Positions 25,083 to 33,340 of a DNA stretch of 33,688 nt are shown in pieces (position 1 is the stretch's first letter; each line of letters opens with the position of its first letter). The position numbers and the translations under genes were made by a program. The notes below the pieces were generated by a model that was not told the origin of the DNA, did not search any database, and was given only the letters and a program-made list of their open reading frames with translations. The stretch is taken from the NCBI GenBank assembly GCA_026710625.1, contig JAPOQQ010000029.1, forward strand, positions 1 through 33,688, given 5' to 3'. The DNA comes from Candidatus Dadabacteria bacterium. Lineage in GTDB: Bacteria; Desulfobacterota_D; UBA1144; Nemesobacterales; Nemesobacteraceae.

Positions 25083-25157
25083 GTAAGGATTCTACAAATT
25101 TGCCTGTTTTTTTACAAACCGGGATAAGGGCTTCTCCTCCGCGGGGTTTTGGGAGAA

Positions 25158-25185
25158 TTGAAAACTGTTTTCAGTTGTATATAAT
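25158..25185 (+). promoter_or_regulatory. Strong promoter for the OB-fold gene
   Basis: TTGAAA (25158-25163), a 16-bp spacer and a perfect TATAAT (25180-25185). The spacer contains the inverted repeat AACTG-TTTT-CAGTT (25163-25176), an operator-like element. Start of transcription is expected near 25192. Confidence 0.6.
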
Positions 25186-25198
25186 TTCCCTTCACGCT

Positions 25199-25210
25199 AA
25201 ACGATCGTTT
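25199..25210. repeat. 12-bp perfect palindrome downstream of the promoter
   Basis: AAACGATCGTTT lies just after the expected transcription start and directly before the AAGGAG Shine-Dalgarno (25212-25217). Its place fits an operator for a repressor or a short leader structure. Confidence 0.5.
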
Positions 25211-25225
25211 TAAGGAGAGAGTGTC

Positions 25226-25633
25226 ATGAGCGAAGATATTTTCAGACAGGATTTGTTTTCAACCGACGATGAGGGCAGAGTGAGGCTGATTGCGGGTTAC
25301 TGCAAGGAATCCGACAACTGGACTTTCCCGAGGTACCTTGCGGACCCTGTGAGTTTTACAGACGATGTGGAAGAGAGGTTTCTCAGCCCCACCGGAATTC
25401 TGCATTCCTTTACGGTTGTGAGAAGAAGCATGCCGGAATTCAAGGTGCCCTATGTTCTCGCTCTTGTCGATTTCCCAGAAGGCGTAAGGGTCATGGCGCA
25501 GGTTGAAACTGAGGATCCCGATTCTCTTGAGTTTGGTGAGGAGATGGCTGTTACGATCGGGGTGATAAAGATGGCGCCTGACGGGACGGATGTAAAGTCC
25601 TACAAGTTTATCCCGGCAAGGGAATGTTCCTGA
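25226..25633 (+). CDS. DUF35/ChsH2-like OB-fold protein lacking the zinc cysteines
   Basis: A 135-residue protein matching the DUF35 OB-fold group, small partners of thiolases and acyl-CoA enzymes. The OB-fold half has GILHSFTVVRRSMPEFKVPYVLALVDFPEGVRVMAQV, split over its strands, and ends in a typical YKFIPA. The N-terminal rubredoxin-like zinc ribbon is degenerate: where family members carry two Cys pairs around a Phe-Pro, this protein has one Cys (GYCKESDNWTFPRYLADP). A strong AAGGAGAG Shine-Dalgarno and a near-consensus promoter suggest good expression as a single gene. No thiolase or acyl-CoA gene is next to it. The family call is from the second half; the role is unknown. Confidence 0.8.
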   Translation: MSEDIFRQDLFSTDDEGRVRLIAGYCKESDNWTFPRYLADPVSFTDDVEERFLSPTGILHSFTVVRRSMPEFKVPYVLALVDFPEGVRVMAQVETEDPDSLEFGEEMAVTIGVIKMAPDGTDVKSYKFIPARECS

Positions 25634-26995
25634 TCAGCCGATCTCACTGATCGTTTCTTTAAGTGTTTTCTCCACGGTTTCCCGTATTTCCGCGAGCCTT
25701 GATTCCGTCTGAGCTTCAAAACGAAGCACTAGGGCCGGCTGGGTGTTGGACGCCCGGAGAAGGCCCCATCCGTCCGGGTATTCGACCCTGACTCCGTCTA
25801 TGTCAATCACTTCGTTCTGCTCCCCGAGCTTTTTCTTTACCGCTTCTGTTACCTGAAACTTGATTTCATCGGGACAATCTATTCTTATCTCCGGGGTTGC
25901 GAAGGTCTTAGGTAACCCTGTAAGCAGTTCCGAGGCCTTTTTCCCCGTTTTCGAGAGGATTTCAAGAAACCGAAGCCCCGCGTAAAGAGCGTCGTCATAT
26001 CCGAAAAACCTGTTTTTAAAGAAGATGTGGCCGCTCATCTCTCCACCGAGCTCGGCGCCCTCCTTTTTCATCTTGTCCTTGATTACCGAGTGGCCGGTTT
26101 TCCACATGATGGGATTCCCGCCGGCTTCCCGTATCTTGGAGAAAAGATTCCCCGAACACTTAACGTCCCCTATTATGGTCGCTCCCGGATTCGTTTCGAG
26201 AAGATCGAGCGAATAAATGAGGAGCAGCATATCTCCGCTCATTGAGTTTCCCTGCTCATCGACAATTCCTATCCTGTCCGCGTCCCCGTCAAACGCCAAG
26301 CCCACGTCGAGGCCGGCTTCCACGATCTTTTTCTTTATGTCAGAGAGATTCTCCTCGACCGTGGGATCCGGGTGGTGGTTGGGAAAATCCCCGTCAGGGT
26401 CCATGTAAAGCTCATGAACTTCACAACCGAACCTTCTGAGTATTTCCGGACAGGCTATTCCAGCGGTTCCGTTGCCGCCGTCAGTTGCGACTTTTATCCC
26501 CGGTTCTATATGAAGATTTCGCTCGAAAAACTCAAGGTAGCTCTCAATTATGTCCAACTGTCTCTTTCTCCCTCTTCCCGTTTTAAACTTGCCCTCTTCG
26601 ACCGATTTTCTTATTTTCTGGATGCCTTCGCCGAAAAGCGAGTTCTGGCCGACGCACATTTTAAGCCCGTTGTACTCCGAGGGATTGTGGCTGGCGGTCA
26701 CCATTACCCCTCCGTCAACGCCCGCGGTGAAGGTGGAGAAATAAACCATGGGAGTCGTTGCCATCCCTATGTCGACCACGTTAACGCCGGTTGAGGTTAT
26801 TCCCTCGCAAAGCGCGTCTCGAAAAGCCGGTGAGGATTTCCTGCAGTCGTATCCAACGGAGACCTCTGCTCCACCTCCCTCGGCTATCATGGTTCCGTAG
26901 GCTTTTCCGATTCTCTCGACGACTTCTTCCGTGATGCTCTCCCCCGCTATGCCCCTTATGTCGTACTCTCTGAATATCGCTTTATCGGGAATCAA
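25634..26995 (-). CDS. Phosphomannomutase/phosphoglucomutase
   Basis: A 453-residue alpha-D-phosphohexomutase that interconverts hexose 6- and 1-phosphates for polysaccharide or nucleotide-sugar synthesis. The start IFREYDIRG is typical of the PMM/PGM (AlgC-like) group. The phospho-serine loop is TASHNPSEYNG (Ser102), the metal loop is DGDADR at 236-241, the sugar loop includes GGEMSGHIFF, and the C-terminal phosphate loop is RASNTQPALVLRFEA. The specific sugar cannot be decided. The start is TTG at 26995, with AGGAG ten bases upstream on this strand. It diverges from trpE, sharing a symmetric -10 region. Confidence 0.93.
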   Translation of the reverse strand: MIPDKAIFREYDIRGIAGESITEEVVERIGKAYGTMIAEGGGAEVSVGYDCRKSSPAFRDALCEGITSTGVNVVDIGMATTPMVYFSTFTAGVDGGVMVTASHNPSEYNGLKMCVGQNSLFGEGIQKIRKSVEEGKFKTGRGRKRQLDIIESYLEFFERNLHIEPGIKVATDGGNGTAGIACPEILRRFGCEVHELYMDPDGDFPNHHPDPTVEENLSDIKKKIVEAGLDVGLAFDGDADRIGIVDEQGNSMSGDMLLLIYSLDLLETNPGATIIGDVKCSGNLFSKIREAGGNPIMWKTGHSVIKDKMKKEGAELGGEMSGHIFFKNRFFGYDDALYAGLRFLEILSKTGKKASELLTGLPKTFATPEIRIDCPDEIKFQVTEAVKKKLGEQNEVIDIDGVRVEYPDGWGLLRASNTQPALVLRFEAQTESRLAEIRETVEKTLKETISEIG

Positions 26996-27028
26996 AGTTA
27001 ACTTGCTCCTTATAGTTTTAAGCCCTTA

Positions 27029-27036
27029 ATTATAAT
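27029..27036. promoter_or_regulatory. Symmetric -10 shared by the divergent phosphohexomutase and trpE genes
   Basis: ATTATAAT is its own reverse complement and gives a perfect TATAAT on both strands (27031-27036 on +, 27034-27029 on -). The two genes start 71 bp apart with TTG codons, or 107 bp if trpE starts at 27103. No good -35 is visible for either direction. Confidence 0.5.
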
Positions 27037-27102
27037 ATCCCCGGGGATTTATAAAAGGCGTTCTTCTTGACTTTAGTTTTTCGAGTCTTATCATTTCCTC
27101 CC

Positions 27103-28590
27103 ATGGTTTCTCCCTCCTACGAACAGTTTCTCGAGAACCTCAAACACGGGAATCTCGTGCCCGTTTGGGAGGAGATTCTGGCCGATTATGACACCCCTGT
27201 TTCGGTTTTCAGGAAAATAGACTCGCCTGATTACTCCTTTCTGTTCGAAAGCGTGGAGGGTGGAGACAAGTGGGCGCGGTACAGCTTTCTGGGCACGGAG
27301 CCCTCGGTGGTGTTCCGCTCGAAAGGCAGAAATATCGAGATAATGCACTCGGGCGGGGAAACCGAAACACTAACAGGCGACCCGATTCTGGCACTAAGGG
27401 ACCTGCTTTCACGCTACAGGCCGGTTTCTTCGGAGGAGCTTCCGAGATTTCACGGCGGAGCGGTCGGTTATTTCGGTTACGACATGGTCAGGTTTATAGA
27501 GGATATTCCCGACACCTCTCCTGATGAGCTTAAGCTCTGGGACTCCATTTACATGGTAATGGATACAGTTTTGGCTTTCGATAACGTTACGAGCAAGATA
27601 AAAATTATTTCAAACGCCTATGTTCCCGATGTTAAAAATGCGAGGGAGGAGTACGAAAAGTCCCTTGCGAAAATAGCCGAACTTAAAAACAGGCTCAAAA
27701 GTTCGCTCGACGAAAGGTTTGCCAACGGTATTTCCCAGGATGTCGGTGAAGAAGAATTCTCGCTAGAGTCCAATTTCGAACCCGCACACTTCAAGGACGC
27801 TGTTCTCAGGACCAAGGAATACATAAAATCGGGAGACATAATACAGGCGGTTATATCCCAGAGATGGAAAACGGACCTCAGGGTCGATCCTTTCGATCTC
27901 TACAGGGCGCTCAGGATACTAAACCCTTCCCCGTACATGTTTTTCCTGAGGATGGGTGATGAGATACTCACCGGATCTTCCCCCGAGGTAATGGTGAGGG
28001 TCGAGGGGAAAAGAATCGCGAGCCGCCCGATAGCCGGAACGAGGCCCAGAGGGAAAACCGTTTCCGAGGACGAGGGACTTGCGGCCGAACTCATAGCTGA
28101 TCCCAAGGAGAGGGCCGAGCACATAATGCTGGTTGATCTCGCGAGAAACGATCTGGGAAGGGTTTCCGACATGGGTTCGGTCAGGGTCGACGAGTTCATG
28201 ATAGTGGAGAGGTATTCCCACGTGATGCACATAGTTTCAAACGTTACCGCCCTGCTTGCCGAAGGGTCGGACGCTTTTGACGTTATAAAGGCGACTTTCC
28301 CAGCGGGCACCCTTTCCGGAGCGCCGAAGGTAAGGGCGATGGAGATAATCGAGGAGACAGAGCCAGCAACAAGAGGGGCATATGGAGGCTGCGTCTGCTA
28401 CTTCAGCTTTTCGGGGAACATGGACAGTTGCATAACCATAAGAACGTTCGTGATAAAAGACGGTAAAATCTATATACAGGCGGGAGCTGGCATAGTGGCA
28501 GATTCCAACCCGGAAACTGAGTATCAGGAAACGGTTAACAAGGTAAAAGCCTTGGTGAAATCGGTTGAGCTTGCGGAGGAAGGACTCTGA
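27103..28590 (+). CDS. trpE: Anthranilate synthase component I
   Basis: TrpE makes anthranilate from chorismate, using ammonia from TrpG, the first step to tryptophan. A 495-residue protein with the N-terminal regulatory domain (FLFESVEGGDKWARYSF, the Trp feedback site region). The C-terminal chorismate-binding domain follows: GSSPEVMVRVEGKRIASRP, IAGTRPRG, LVDLARNDLGRV, GTLSGAPKVRAMEII and ETEYQETVNK. The ATG at 27103 gives the usual MVSPSYEQFL start; a TTG at 27067 with AAAGG upstream would add 12 residues and cannot be excluded. The stop overlaps the trpG start by one base (TGATG). No other trp gene is present, so the rest of the pathway lies elsewhere. Confidence 0.96.
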   Translation: MVSPSYEQFLENLKHGNLVPVWEEILADYDTPVSVFRKIDSPDYSFLFESVEGGDKWARYSFLGTEPSVVFRSKGRNIEIMHSGGETETLTGDPILALRDLLSRYRPVSSEELPRFHGGAVGYFGYDMVRFIEDIPDTSPDELKLWDSIYMVMDTVLAFDNVTSKIKIISNAYVPDVKNAREEYEKSLAKIAELKNRLKSSLDERFANGISQDVGEEEFSLESNFEPAHFKDAVLRTKEYIKSGDIIQAVISQRWKTDLRVDPFDLYRALRILNPSPYMFFLRMGDEILTGSSPEVMVRVEGKRIASRPIAGTRPRGKTVSEDEGLAAELIADPKERAEHIMLVDLARNDLGRVSDMGSVRVDEFMIVERYSHVMHIVSNVTALLAEGSDAFDVIKATFPAGTLSGAPKVRAMEIIEETEPATRGAYGGCVCYFSFSGNMDSCITIRTFVIKDGKIYIQAGAGIVADSNPETEYQETVNKVKALVKSVELAEEGL

Positions 28591-29180
28591 TGACCGGGAG
28601 CAAAAGGAAAATGATTCTGATGATTGATAATTACGATTCCTTTACCTATAACCTGGTTCACTACCTGGGGGAGATTGGCCAGCAGATCGAGGTGAGGAGA
28701 AACGACTGCCTTGATTTCGATTTCGTGGATGATCTTGACCCCGACATAATCGTAATCTCTCCCGGGCCCTGCACGCCCAAGGAGGCGGGGCTTTCGGTCG
28801 ACATAATAAAAAGGTACATCGGGAAAAAGCCTATTCTAGGAGTTTGCCTGGGTCACCAGGCTGTGGGCTATGCGTACGGGGCGAACATAGTCCGGGCTGA
28901 GAGGCTTCTGCACGGAAAAACCTCCCCGATTATCCACGACGGAAAAACCATTTATAAAGATCTTCCAAATCCCTTCGAGGCTACGAGATACCATTCGCTT
29001 TTGGTGGAAGAAGCGTCCCTTCCGTCCGACTTCGAGATTTCCGCCTGGACCGAGGAGGGTGAAATCATGGGGATAAGGCACAAAGAACTTCCCGTTGAGG
29101 GCGTTCAGTTCCATCCCGAGTCCATCCTTACAGAGTGCGGGAAGGATCTTCTCAGAAACTTTATCGACTACTACGGGTAA
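28590..29180 (+). CDS. trpG: Anthranilate synthase component II (glutamine amidotransferase)
   Basis: The glutaminase subunit that feeds ammonia to TrpE; the same subunit often serves PabB as PabA. The 196-residue class I amidotransferase has the nucleophile in GVCLGHQAVG (Cys86) and the His175-x-Glu177 pair in FHPESI, with VISPGPCTPKEAG as the oxyanion region. GGAGGAAGG upstream supports the ATG at 28590; a second ATG at 28611 (MILMIDNYDSF) is closer to the family start. Translation is coupled to trpE by the TGATG overlap. Confidence 0.95.
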   Translation: MTGSKRKMILMIDNYDSFTYNLVHYLGEIGQQIEVRRNDCLDFDFVDDLDPDIIVISPGPCTPKEAGLSVDIIKRYIGKKPILGVCLGHQAVGYAYGANIVRAERLLHGKTSPIIHDGKTIYKDLPNPFEATRYHSLLVEEASLPSDFEISAWTEEGEIMGIRHKELPVEGVQFHPESILTECGKDLLRNFIDYYG

Positions 29181-29534
29181 AACCGATACGGCTTTCCCGT
29201 TTTTTCCTCATAACTCCGTATCCCCGAAAATCACCAAATTCTGAATCTTTCATCCCATTTTGCAAAGCACAGAGGAACCGTTTCTTTTTTCCTGTTTGAG
29301 AAACCCTTCCGAGCTTATTAACATATTTAGAGCATAGGACTGCGTTTTAACCAGTTTTTCCCGCAAATGCCGTCCTGAACCCGAAAAGCGGTTTACGGTC
29401 TGTTTTTACTTGCCCACATTTTAGTGTGGGCCCAAGGTTCCGAAGGAGTTGCGTCTGTTAAGCAATGTCTGAGTTAGTTAAACAAAGAGAGGTTTTAAGG
29501 GAGCAGGATTCGAATCTGTTTCGAAGGAGGTCAG
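29181..29534. other. 354-bp intergenic region between trpG and the antiporter gene
   Basis: No gene seen. A weak terminator for trpG may be ACGG-CTTTC-CCGT followed by Ts (29188-29206). A hairpin GCCCACA-TTTTAG-TGTGGGC (29412-29431) and the palindrome GATTCGAATC (29507-29516) lie upstream of the antiporter, and AAGGAGG (29524-29530) is its Shine-Dalgarno. No consensus promoter was found. The region marks the change from core to accessory genes. Confidence 0.5.
29412..29431. repeat. Hairpin upstream of the antiporter gene
   Basis: A perfect 7-bp stem GCCCACA/TGTGGGC with a 6-base loop, about 100 bases before the antiporter start. There is no T-run, so it may be an operator or leader structure rather than a terminator. 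Confidence 0.45.
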
Positions 29535-31310
29535 ATGGGCCTTCTGGTTGAAGCTTTCATTTTTCTGCTGGCGACGATTGTCGTTGTTCCTGTATGCCGT
29601 AAGTTCGGATTGAGCAGCGTGCTTGGTTACCTGCTGGTTGGATTGCTGATCGGTCCGAGCGTGTTCGGGCTTGTAGGCAATGCAACGGAAGTCCTGCACT
29701 TTGCTGAGTTCGGAATTGTTTTGCTGCTGTTTCTCATAGGGCTTGAGCTTCGTCCGCATCGTCTGTGGACCATGCGGAGATTTCTCTTCGGGCTTGGCAT
29801 AACCCAGATACTCATAACTTCAGTCGTCATTGCGGTGTTCTGCTTCATGTTACTGGGGATGGGCTCGCCCGCGTCAATGCTGATCGGATTTTCGCTTGCT
29901 CTTTCAAGCACGGCATTTGTCGTGCAGTGGCTCGGGGAGCACAGGGCATTAAACAGACCCCATGGACGTGCGGCTTTCGGCACGTTGCTCATGCAGGATG
30001 TCGCCGTTATTCCGGCAATAGTCTTAGTAGGCATCTTGTCTTCTAAGCCCGGGGATTCGGTGTCGTTGAATTTGCTGCTTTTTGTCGCTGTTGTGGCTGG
30101 ATTCGTGGTTGCTCGGTTTACGCTTCGCTCCGCCCTGCGTTTTGTTGCCTCCACGGGAATTCATGAACTTTTCACGGTCGCTGCGCTTACTCTCGTGACA
30201 GGTGCCGCTTTGGCGATGCACAGCATTGGCTTTTCAATGGGGCTTGGGGCTTTCGTAGCGGGTGTGATGGTTGCCGATTCTGAGTATCGCCACCAGCTTG
30301 AAGCGGACGTGATGCCCTTTAAGGGGCTGCTCGTGGGTCTTTTCTTCATTGCGGTCGGCATGTCGGCCAACCTGGGTTTACTGATCAGCAAGCCGCTTTT
30401 GATAGTCGGACTGACCGTGGTTCTCATGGTCGTAAAATCGCTCATTATATACCCGCTTGCCAGATTGCAGGGTCTTGAGCATGATGAAGCGGTGCGGACA
30501 GGGCTTGTGCTTTCCCAAGGCGGGGAGTTTGCCTTTATTCTGTTTACCGTCGGCGTTTCAGCGCAGCTTGTAGATCAATTCGTTGTCGATATTGCCGTTT
30601 TGGTGATAACGTTGTCAATGGCGGCAACGCCTTTTCTCGTTGCGTTCGTTGCCCGGCTAGGTGCTGACAAGGACAGCGCACCTGCGCCGGTAGAGGAAAC
30701 CCATGGATCGCAAAACTCCGTTATCATCGTAGGTTTTGGTCCGTTCGGCCAGACCATAGCCCGAATACTGACCATACTTGAAATTCCATTTACGGTGATT
30801 GAACTTGATGCCAAGAGAGTTGAGTTTGTTCGTCAGTTTGCAAGTGAAACGTACTATGGCAACGCATCGAACCTGCGGGTTTTGCTGTCCGCTCATATTG
30901 ACCGGGCTCCTGCGATCGTCGTGGCAATTGACGATGTCGAAGCGTCTCTGAAAATAGTCAGCCAGGTATCTAGCACCTTTCCGAACCTTAAAATCATGGC
31001 CCGCGCGAGGGACCGTTTTCACGAAATAAAGCTCCGGGAGCTGGGAGTGACCTCCGTGATTCGCGAGACTCTGCTTTCAAGCCTTGCTCTTTCAACCCAA
31101 CTGCTAGAACATCTGGGGTTACCACGGGCCGACGCGACGGGGATAATTCAGGCGTTTCGGGAACATGATGCCCAAACTCTGGATAACCAGGTGGCGGTTT
31201 ACCACGATAAAACCGGTTTTCCTGAAGATGTATTTGATACGACGCAGGAGCTAAAGGAATTGTTCAAGGAAGACAAAAAAACCAGTCTCCGCACCGAAAA
31301 GGAAACTTGA
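29535..31310 (+). CDS. KefB/KefC-type monovalent cation:proton antiporter (CPA2) with RCK domain
   Basis: A 591-residue membrane transporter that exchanges K+ or Na+ for H+. The first 375 residues hold about 12 membrane segments, with LLFLIGLELRP, LMQDVAVIPAIV (Asp155, the ion-binding pair region) and LVLSQGGEFAFILFTVGV, all typical of KefB/C and YbaL. A C-terminal TrkA-N/RCK domain starts at about 395 with the NAD(H)-binding GFGPFGQ at 400-406 and continues to about 515. A separate TrkA-C domain is not evident. AAGGAGG supports the ATG. Codons are less AGG/ATA-biased than in the core genes, and the gene sits at the edge of an accessory segment, so acquisition is likely. Whether it is glutathione-gated like Kef is unknown. 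Confidence 0.92.
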   Translation: MGLLVEAFIFLLATIVVVPVCRKFGLSSVLGYLLVGLLIGPSVFGLVGNATEVLHFAEFGIVLLLFLIGLELRPHRLWTMRRFLFGLGITQILITSVVIAVFCFMLLGMGSPASMLIGFSLALSSTAFVVQWLGEHRALNRPHGRAAFGTLLMQDVAVIPAIVLVGILSSKPGDSVSLNLLLFVAVVAGFVVARFTLRSALRFVASTGIHELFTVAALTLVTGAALAMHSIGFSMGLGAFVAGVMVADSEYRHQLEADVMPFKGLLVGLFFIAVGMSANLGLLISKPLLIVGLTVVLMVVKSLIIYPLARLQGLEHDEAVRTGLVLSQGGEFAFILFTVGVSAQLVDQFVVDIAVLVITLSMAATPFLVAFVARLGADKDSAPAPVEETHGSQNSVIIVGFGPFGQTIARILTILEIPFTVIELDAKRVEFVRQFASETYYGNASNLRVLLSAHIDRAPAIVVAIDDVEASLKIVSQVSSTFPNLKIMARARDRFHEIKLRELGVTSVIRETLLSSLALSTQLLEHLGLPRADATGIIQAFREHDAQTLDNQVAVYHDKTGFPEDVFDTTQELKELFKEDKKTSLRTEKET

Positions 31311-31386
31311 TAAGTCTTTTCCCAAACCTGTTCACAGGAAACAGCCTCCCTTTTTAAACAATGGCAGCAATAACTCTTTAAGTTCT

Positions 31387-32268
31387 TTATTTTCTTAAAC
31401 CTAGGACACGTAGCCAGGCATCTACCTGTCCGAAAGCGTCCTGCTGCCATTGGTCTGGAGTTCGATCTTCCAAAATTGGGCTATCTTTGACAAAATTGCG
31501 CACTGAGGTTGGACCAAGACTGTCTACAGTCTCGAATTTCTCATTGATATACTTGTAACCGATGATGCTGTCTTCATGCTCAAGCATCGGGCGACAGGCT
31601 TTAGCTAGTGCTTCAGGGCCACCCGGAAAATTGCGGACACAGTAATAAATGTCGTAGGCATCTTTTTGCTTGAGCCGTCTATCAATAGCGAAGCCCTTCA
31701 TTGCAAGCAATGCGGGAATTGACGCAACGGCAATCCTGACTCTATTGATCCCGCCTTCGGGCATCGGACCATCAATCTGGATTATTTCGTAGGATTGCAG
31801 GGCGAGTTCGGCTCCATCGGCGCGAATGACGGCAAATTTATCAATAATCGGCGGACGGTTTTTTGCGATTTTGGCTCGCCGTGGCATAAGGAAATCAACC
31901 ACTACATCAATTGGTGGACCGCCGTCCGTTGCTGGTACTGAGCGCACAAGCTGAAAGTTTTCCCGGTTTCTTGCTTGGTAGTAGCCATGCTCCATTAACG
32001 TGATGACGAGATTTGCGTATTCGCCATCGCCGAGTGCTTCAGGATCGAGATCGAGGTCAATATCAATTGTCCCCACATGTTGCATGTCGTCATTATCGAG
32101 TAGCAGCCAAGGAACGGCACCGCCTACGACGGCGAACTTGCCTCTGAAGCTGCCGAGAATTTGACCAATTTCAATGAGAACAGACTTTACCGCTTCCGTT
32201 GAACGATTATCATAATCCGCTGCCGATTGCGGTTCACTCCTGTTGTTTCTATTGTCCATTAGTGCCAT
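31387..32268 (-). CDS. AbiEii-like nucleotidyltransferase toxin (type IV toxin-antitoxin)
   Basis: A 293-residue protein of the AbiEii/AbiGii group. The nucleotidyltransferase core is visible: AVVGGAVPWLLL (Gly49-Gly50), then TIDIDLDLD with Asp69 and Asp71 as metal ligands, then IDVVVDFL (120-127) with a third carboxylate. The helix motif RRLKQKDAYDIYY (Lys202, Asp203, Asp206) is typical of the toxin family. In described systems these enzymes arrest growth, in some cases by modifying tRNA, and can abort phage infection. The ATG at 32268 overlaps the antitoxin stop by ten bases, and AAGGAG lies 12 bases upstream; a second ATG at 32259 would give a TAATG junction. It follows the antitoxin gene in one operon. 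Confidence 0.82.
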   Translation of the reverse strand: MALMDNRNNRSEPQSAADYDNRSTEAVKSVLIEIGQILGSFRGKFAVVGGAVPWLLLDNDDMQHVGTIDIDLDLDPEALGDGEYANLVITLMEHGYYQARNRENFQLVRSVPATDGGPPIDVVVDFLMPRRAKIAKNRPPIIDKFAVIRADGAELALQSYEIIQIDGPMPEGGINRVRIAVASIPALLAMKGFAIDRRLKQKDAYDIYYCVRNFPGGPEALAKACRPMLEHEDSIIGYKYINEKFETVDSLGPTSVRNFVKDSPILEDRTPDQWQQDAFGQVDAWLRVLGLRK

Positions 32269-33338
32269 ACCAACATTTTTCTCCTTAAATAGTCAGCTGA
32301 TTCCGCTCCTCGTTCCCCTGCGATCGAAAGGTCGAGATAAGTCTGGACCGGACTCGTGCAGATCACGCCGGGTACCGGTTCAACGGTGTCCTCAAGTATG
32401 TTTTGGTCCTTAAGAATAAGGATTTCGACATTGTTGCCCCTGTTGACGTTTGATGCTTTCAATGCGTTGGCGATTTTCTCCGCACCCTCTTTGTTGGCGT
32501 AGAAATAGTCGATACCTGTTCTACCATAAGGCGCGATCCAGCGTGCAGCTGAAAATGATGCGAAGGTTGCCAGATTCTGGAAAGAGTGTGAAGACAAAAT
32601 ATCTTTAACGGCTTCTTCAAGAGCCTGTCCATAAAGGCTGGTGTAAATTCTGATCAAATTACCGTCTGGGCGGCGGTATGCGCTGCGCCAGGCATCAAGC
32701 AACCCATCTGGATCGGTGAGAGTGACACCGTCACTTATATCCTTTGCCCATTCCCGATTCAGTAAGGCTTTGCGGACATTGCTGACATGGCCAAAGCTTG
32801 CATTGGCCGCATTGGCTAGTTCCGTGACGCGCCAGGCTCGCTTCGGATTGCGTAGCATGATACGCAGGATATGTGCTGCTTTCGGGCGAAACAGCGATTT
32901 CAAATTTCTTTTTTCCGCGACAGGTCTGTCTGCCACGCTCACATCGATCAAAATGCCGGGTGCTTGAAAAAGAGCATTACCATATAGATCAAGATAGTTA
33001 ACATTATAGTCGACGCAGATTGCTCGAGATTTTTCCGACAGAAAAGGAGCAATGAGTACCGGCACCGCACTGAAGTTCATGCGCCCTACAGAATCGCGAA
33101 GTTGCAGTACTGCATTGCGAACGTGACGAGGTTGTCCATTGTGCTTAACTTCACAAACCAGCGTGTGACGGTGGCCGAATGCGTTGATTGATACAAGTAT
33201 GTCAGCCCTGCGGCCATCTGCTACATGTGGTTCAAACTCAATCTTTTCGACTTCGATTTGAAGCTTGCTGTCAAACAGTCTCCGCAGGGCTTCTCCAGCG
33301 CGCATTTCCAGTTCTTTTCCTGATTGGTGTAATTTCAT
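32259..33338 (-). CDS. AbiEi-like antitoxin/regulator with a PD-(D/E)XK-like N-terminal domain
   Basis: A 359-residue protein of the AbiEi antitoxin group. Residues 1-145 resemble a restriction-endonuclease fold, with Asp46 (RRADILVSI) and Glu63-Val-Lys65 (LVCEVKHNG) in PD-(D/E)XK spacing, then VNYLDLYGNALFQAPG. A winged-helix DNA-binding part follows (about 150-215, WRVTELANAANASFGHVSNVRKAL). The C-terminal antitoxin domain ends with PVQTYLDLSIAGERGAESADYL, which is characteristic of AbiEi proteins. It lies directly upstream of the toxin with overlapping ends. A promoter inside a large inverted repeat precedes the gene, and AbiEi proteins are known to repress their own operon. An ATG at 33305 with GGAAAAG upstream is an alternative start. 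Confidence 0.82.
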   Translation of the reverse strand: MKLHQSGKELEMRAGEALRRLFDSKLQIEVEKIEFEPHVADGRRADILVSINAFGHRHTLVCEVKHNGQPRHVRNAVLQLRDSVGRMNFSAVPVLIAPFLSEKSRAICVDYNVNYLDLYGNALFQAPGILIDVSVADRPVAEKRNLKSLFRPKAAHILRIMLRNPKRAWRVTELANAANASFGHVSNVRKALLNREWAKDISDGVTLTDPDGLLDAWRSAYRRPDGNLIRIYTSLYGQALEEAVKDILSSHSFQNLATFASFSAARWIAPYGRTGIDYFYANKEGAEKIANALKASNVNRGNNVEILILKDQNILEDTVEPVPGVICTSPVQTYLDLSIAGERGAESADYLRRKMLVWH

Positions 33339-33340
33339 CG

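Noticed and set aside
28211-28226. CACGTG inside trpE as a parS-like site
   Set aside because: About six mismatches to the 16-bp parS outside the core.
29501-29520. GATTCGAATC as a tRNA T-arm or attachment-site remnant
   Set aside because: The flanks do not pair as a T-stem and there is no other tRNA part nearby; it is just a short palindrome.
31328-31360. CTGTT/AACAG hairpin after the antiporter gene as a terminator
   Set aside because: Five-bp AT-containing stem with a weak T-run set back from it; too weak to call.
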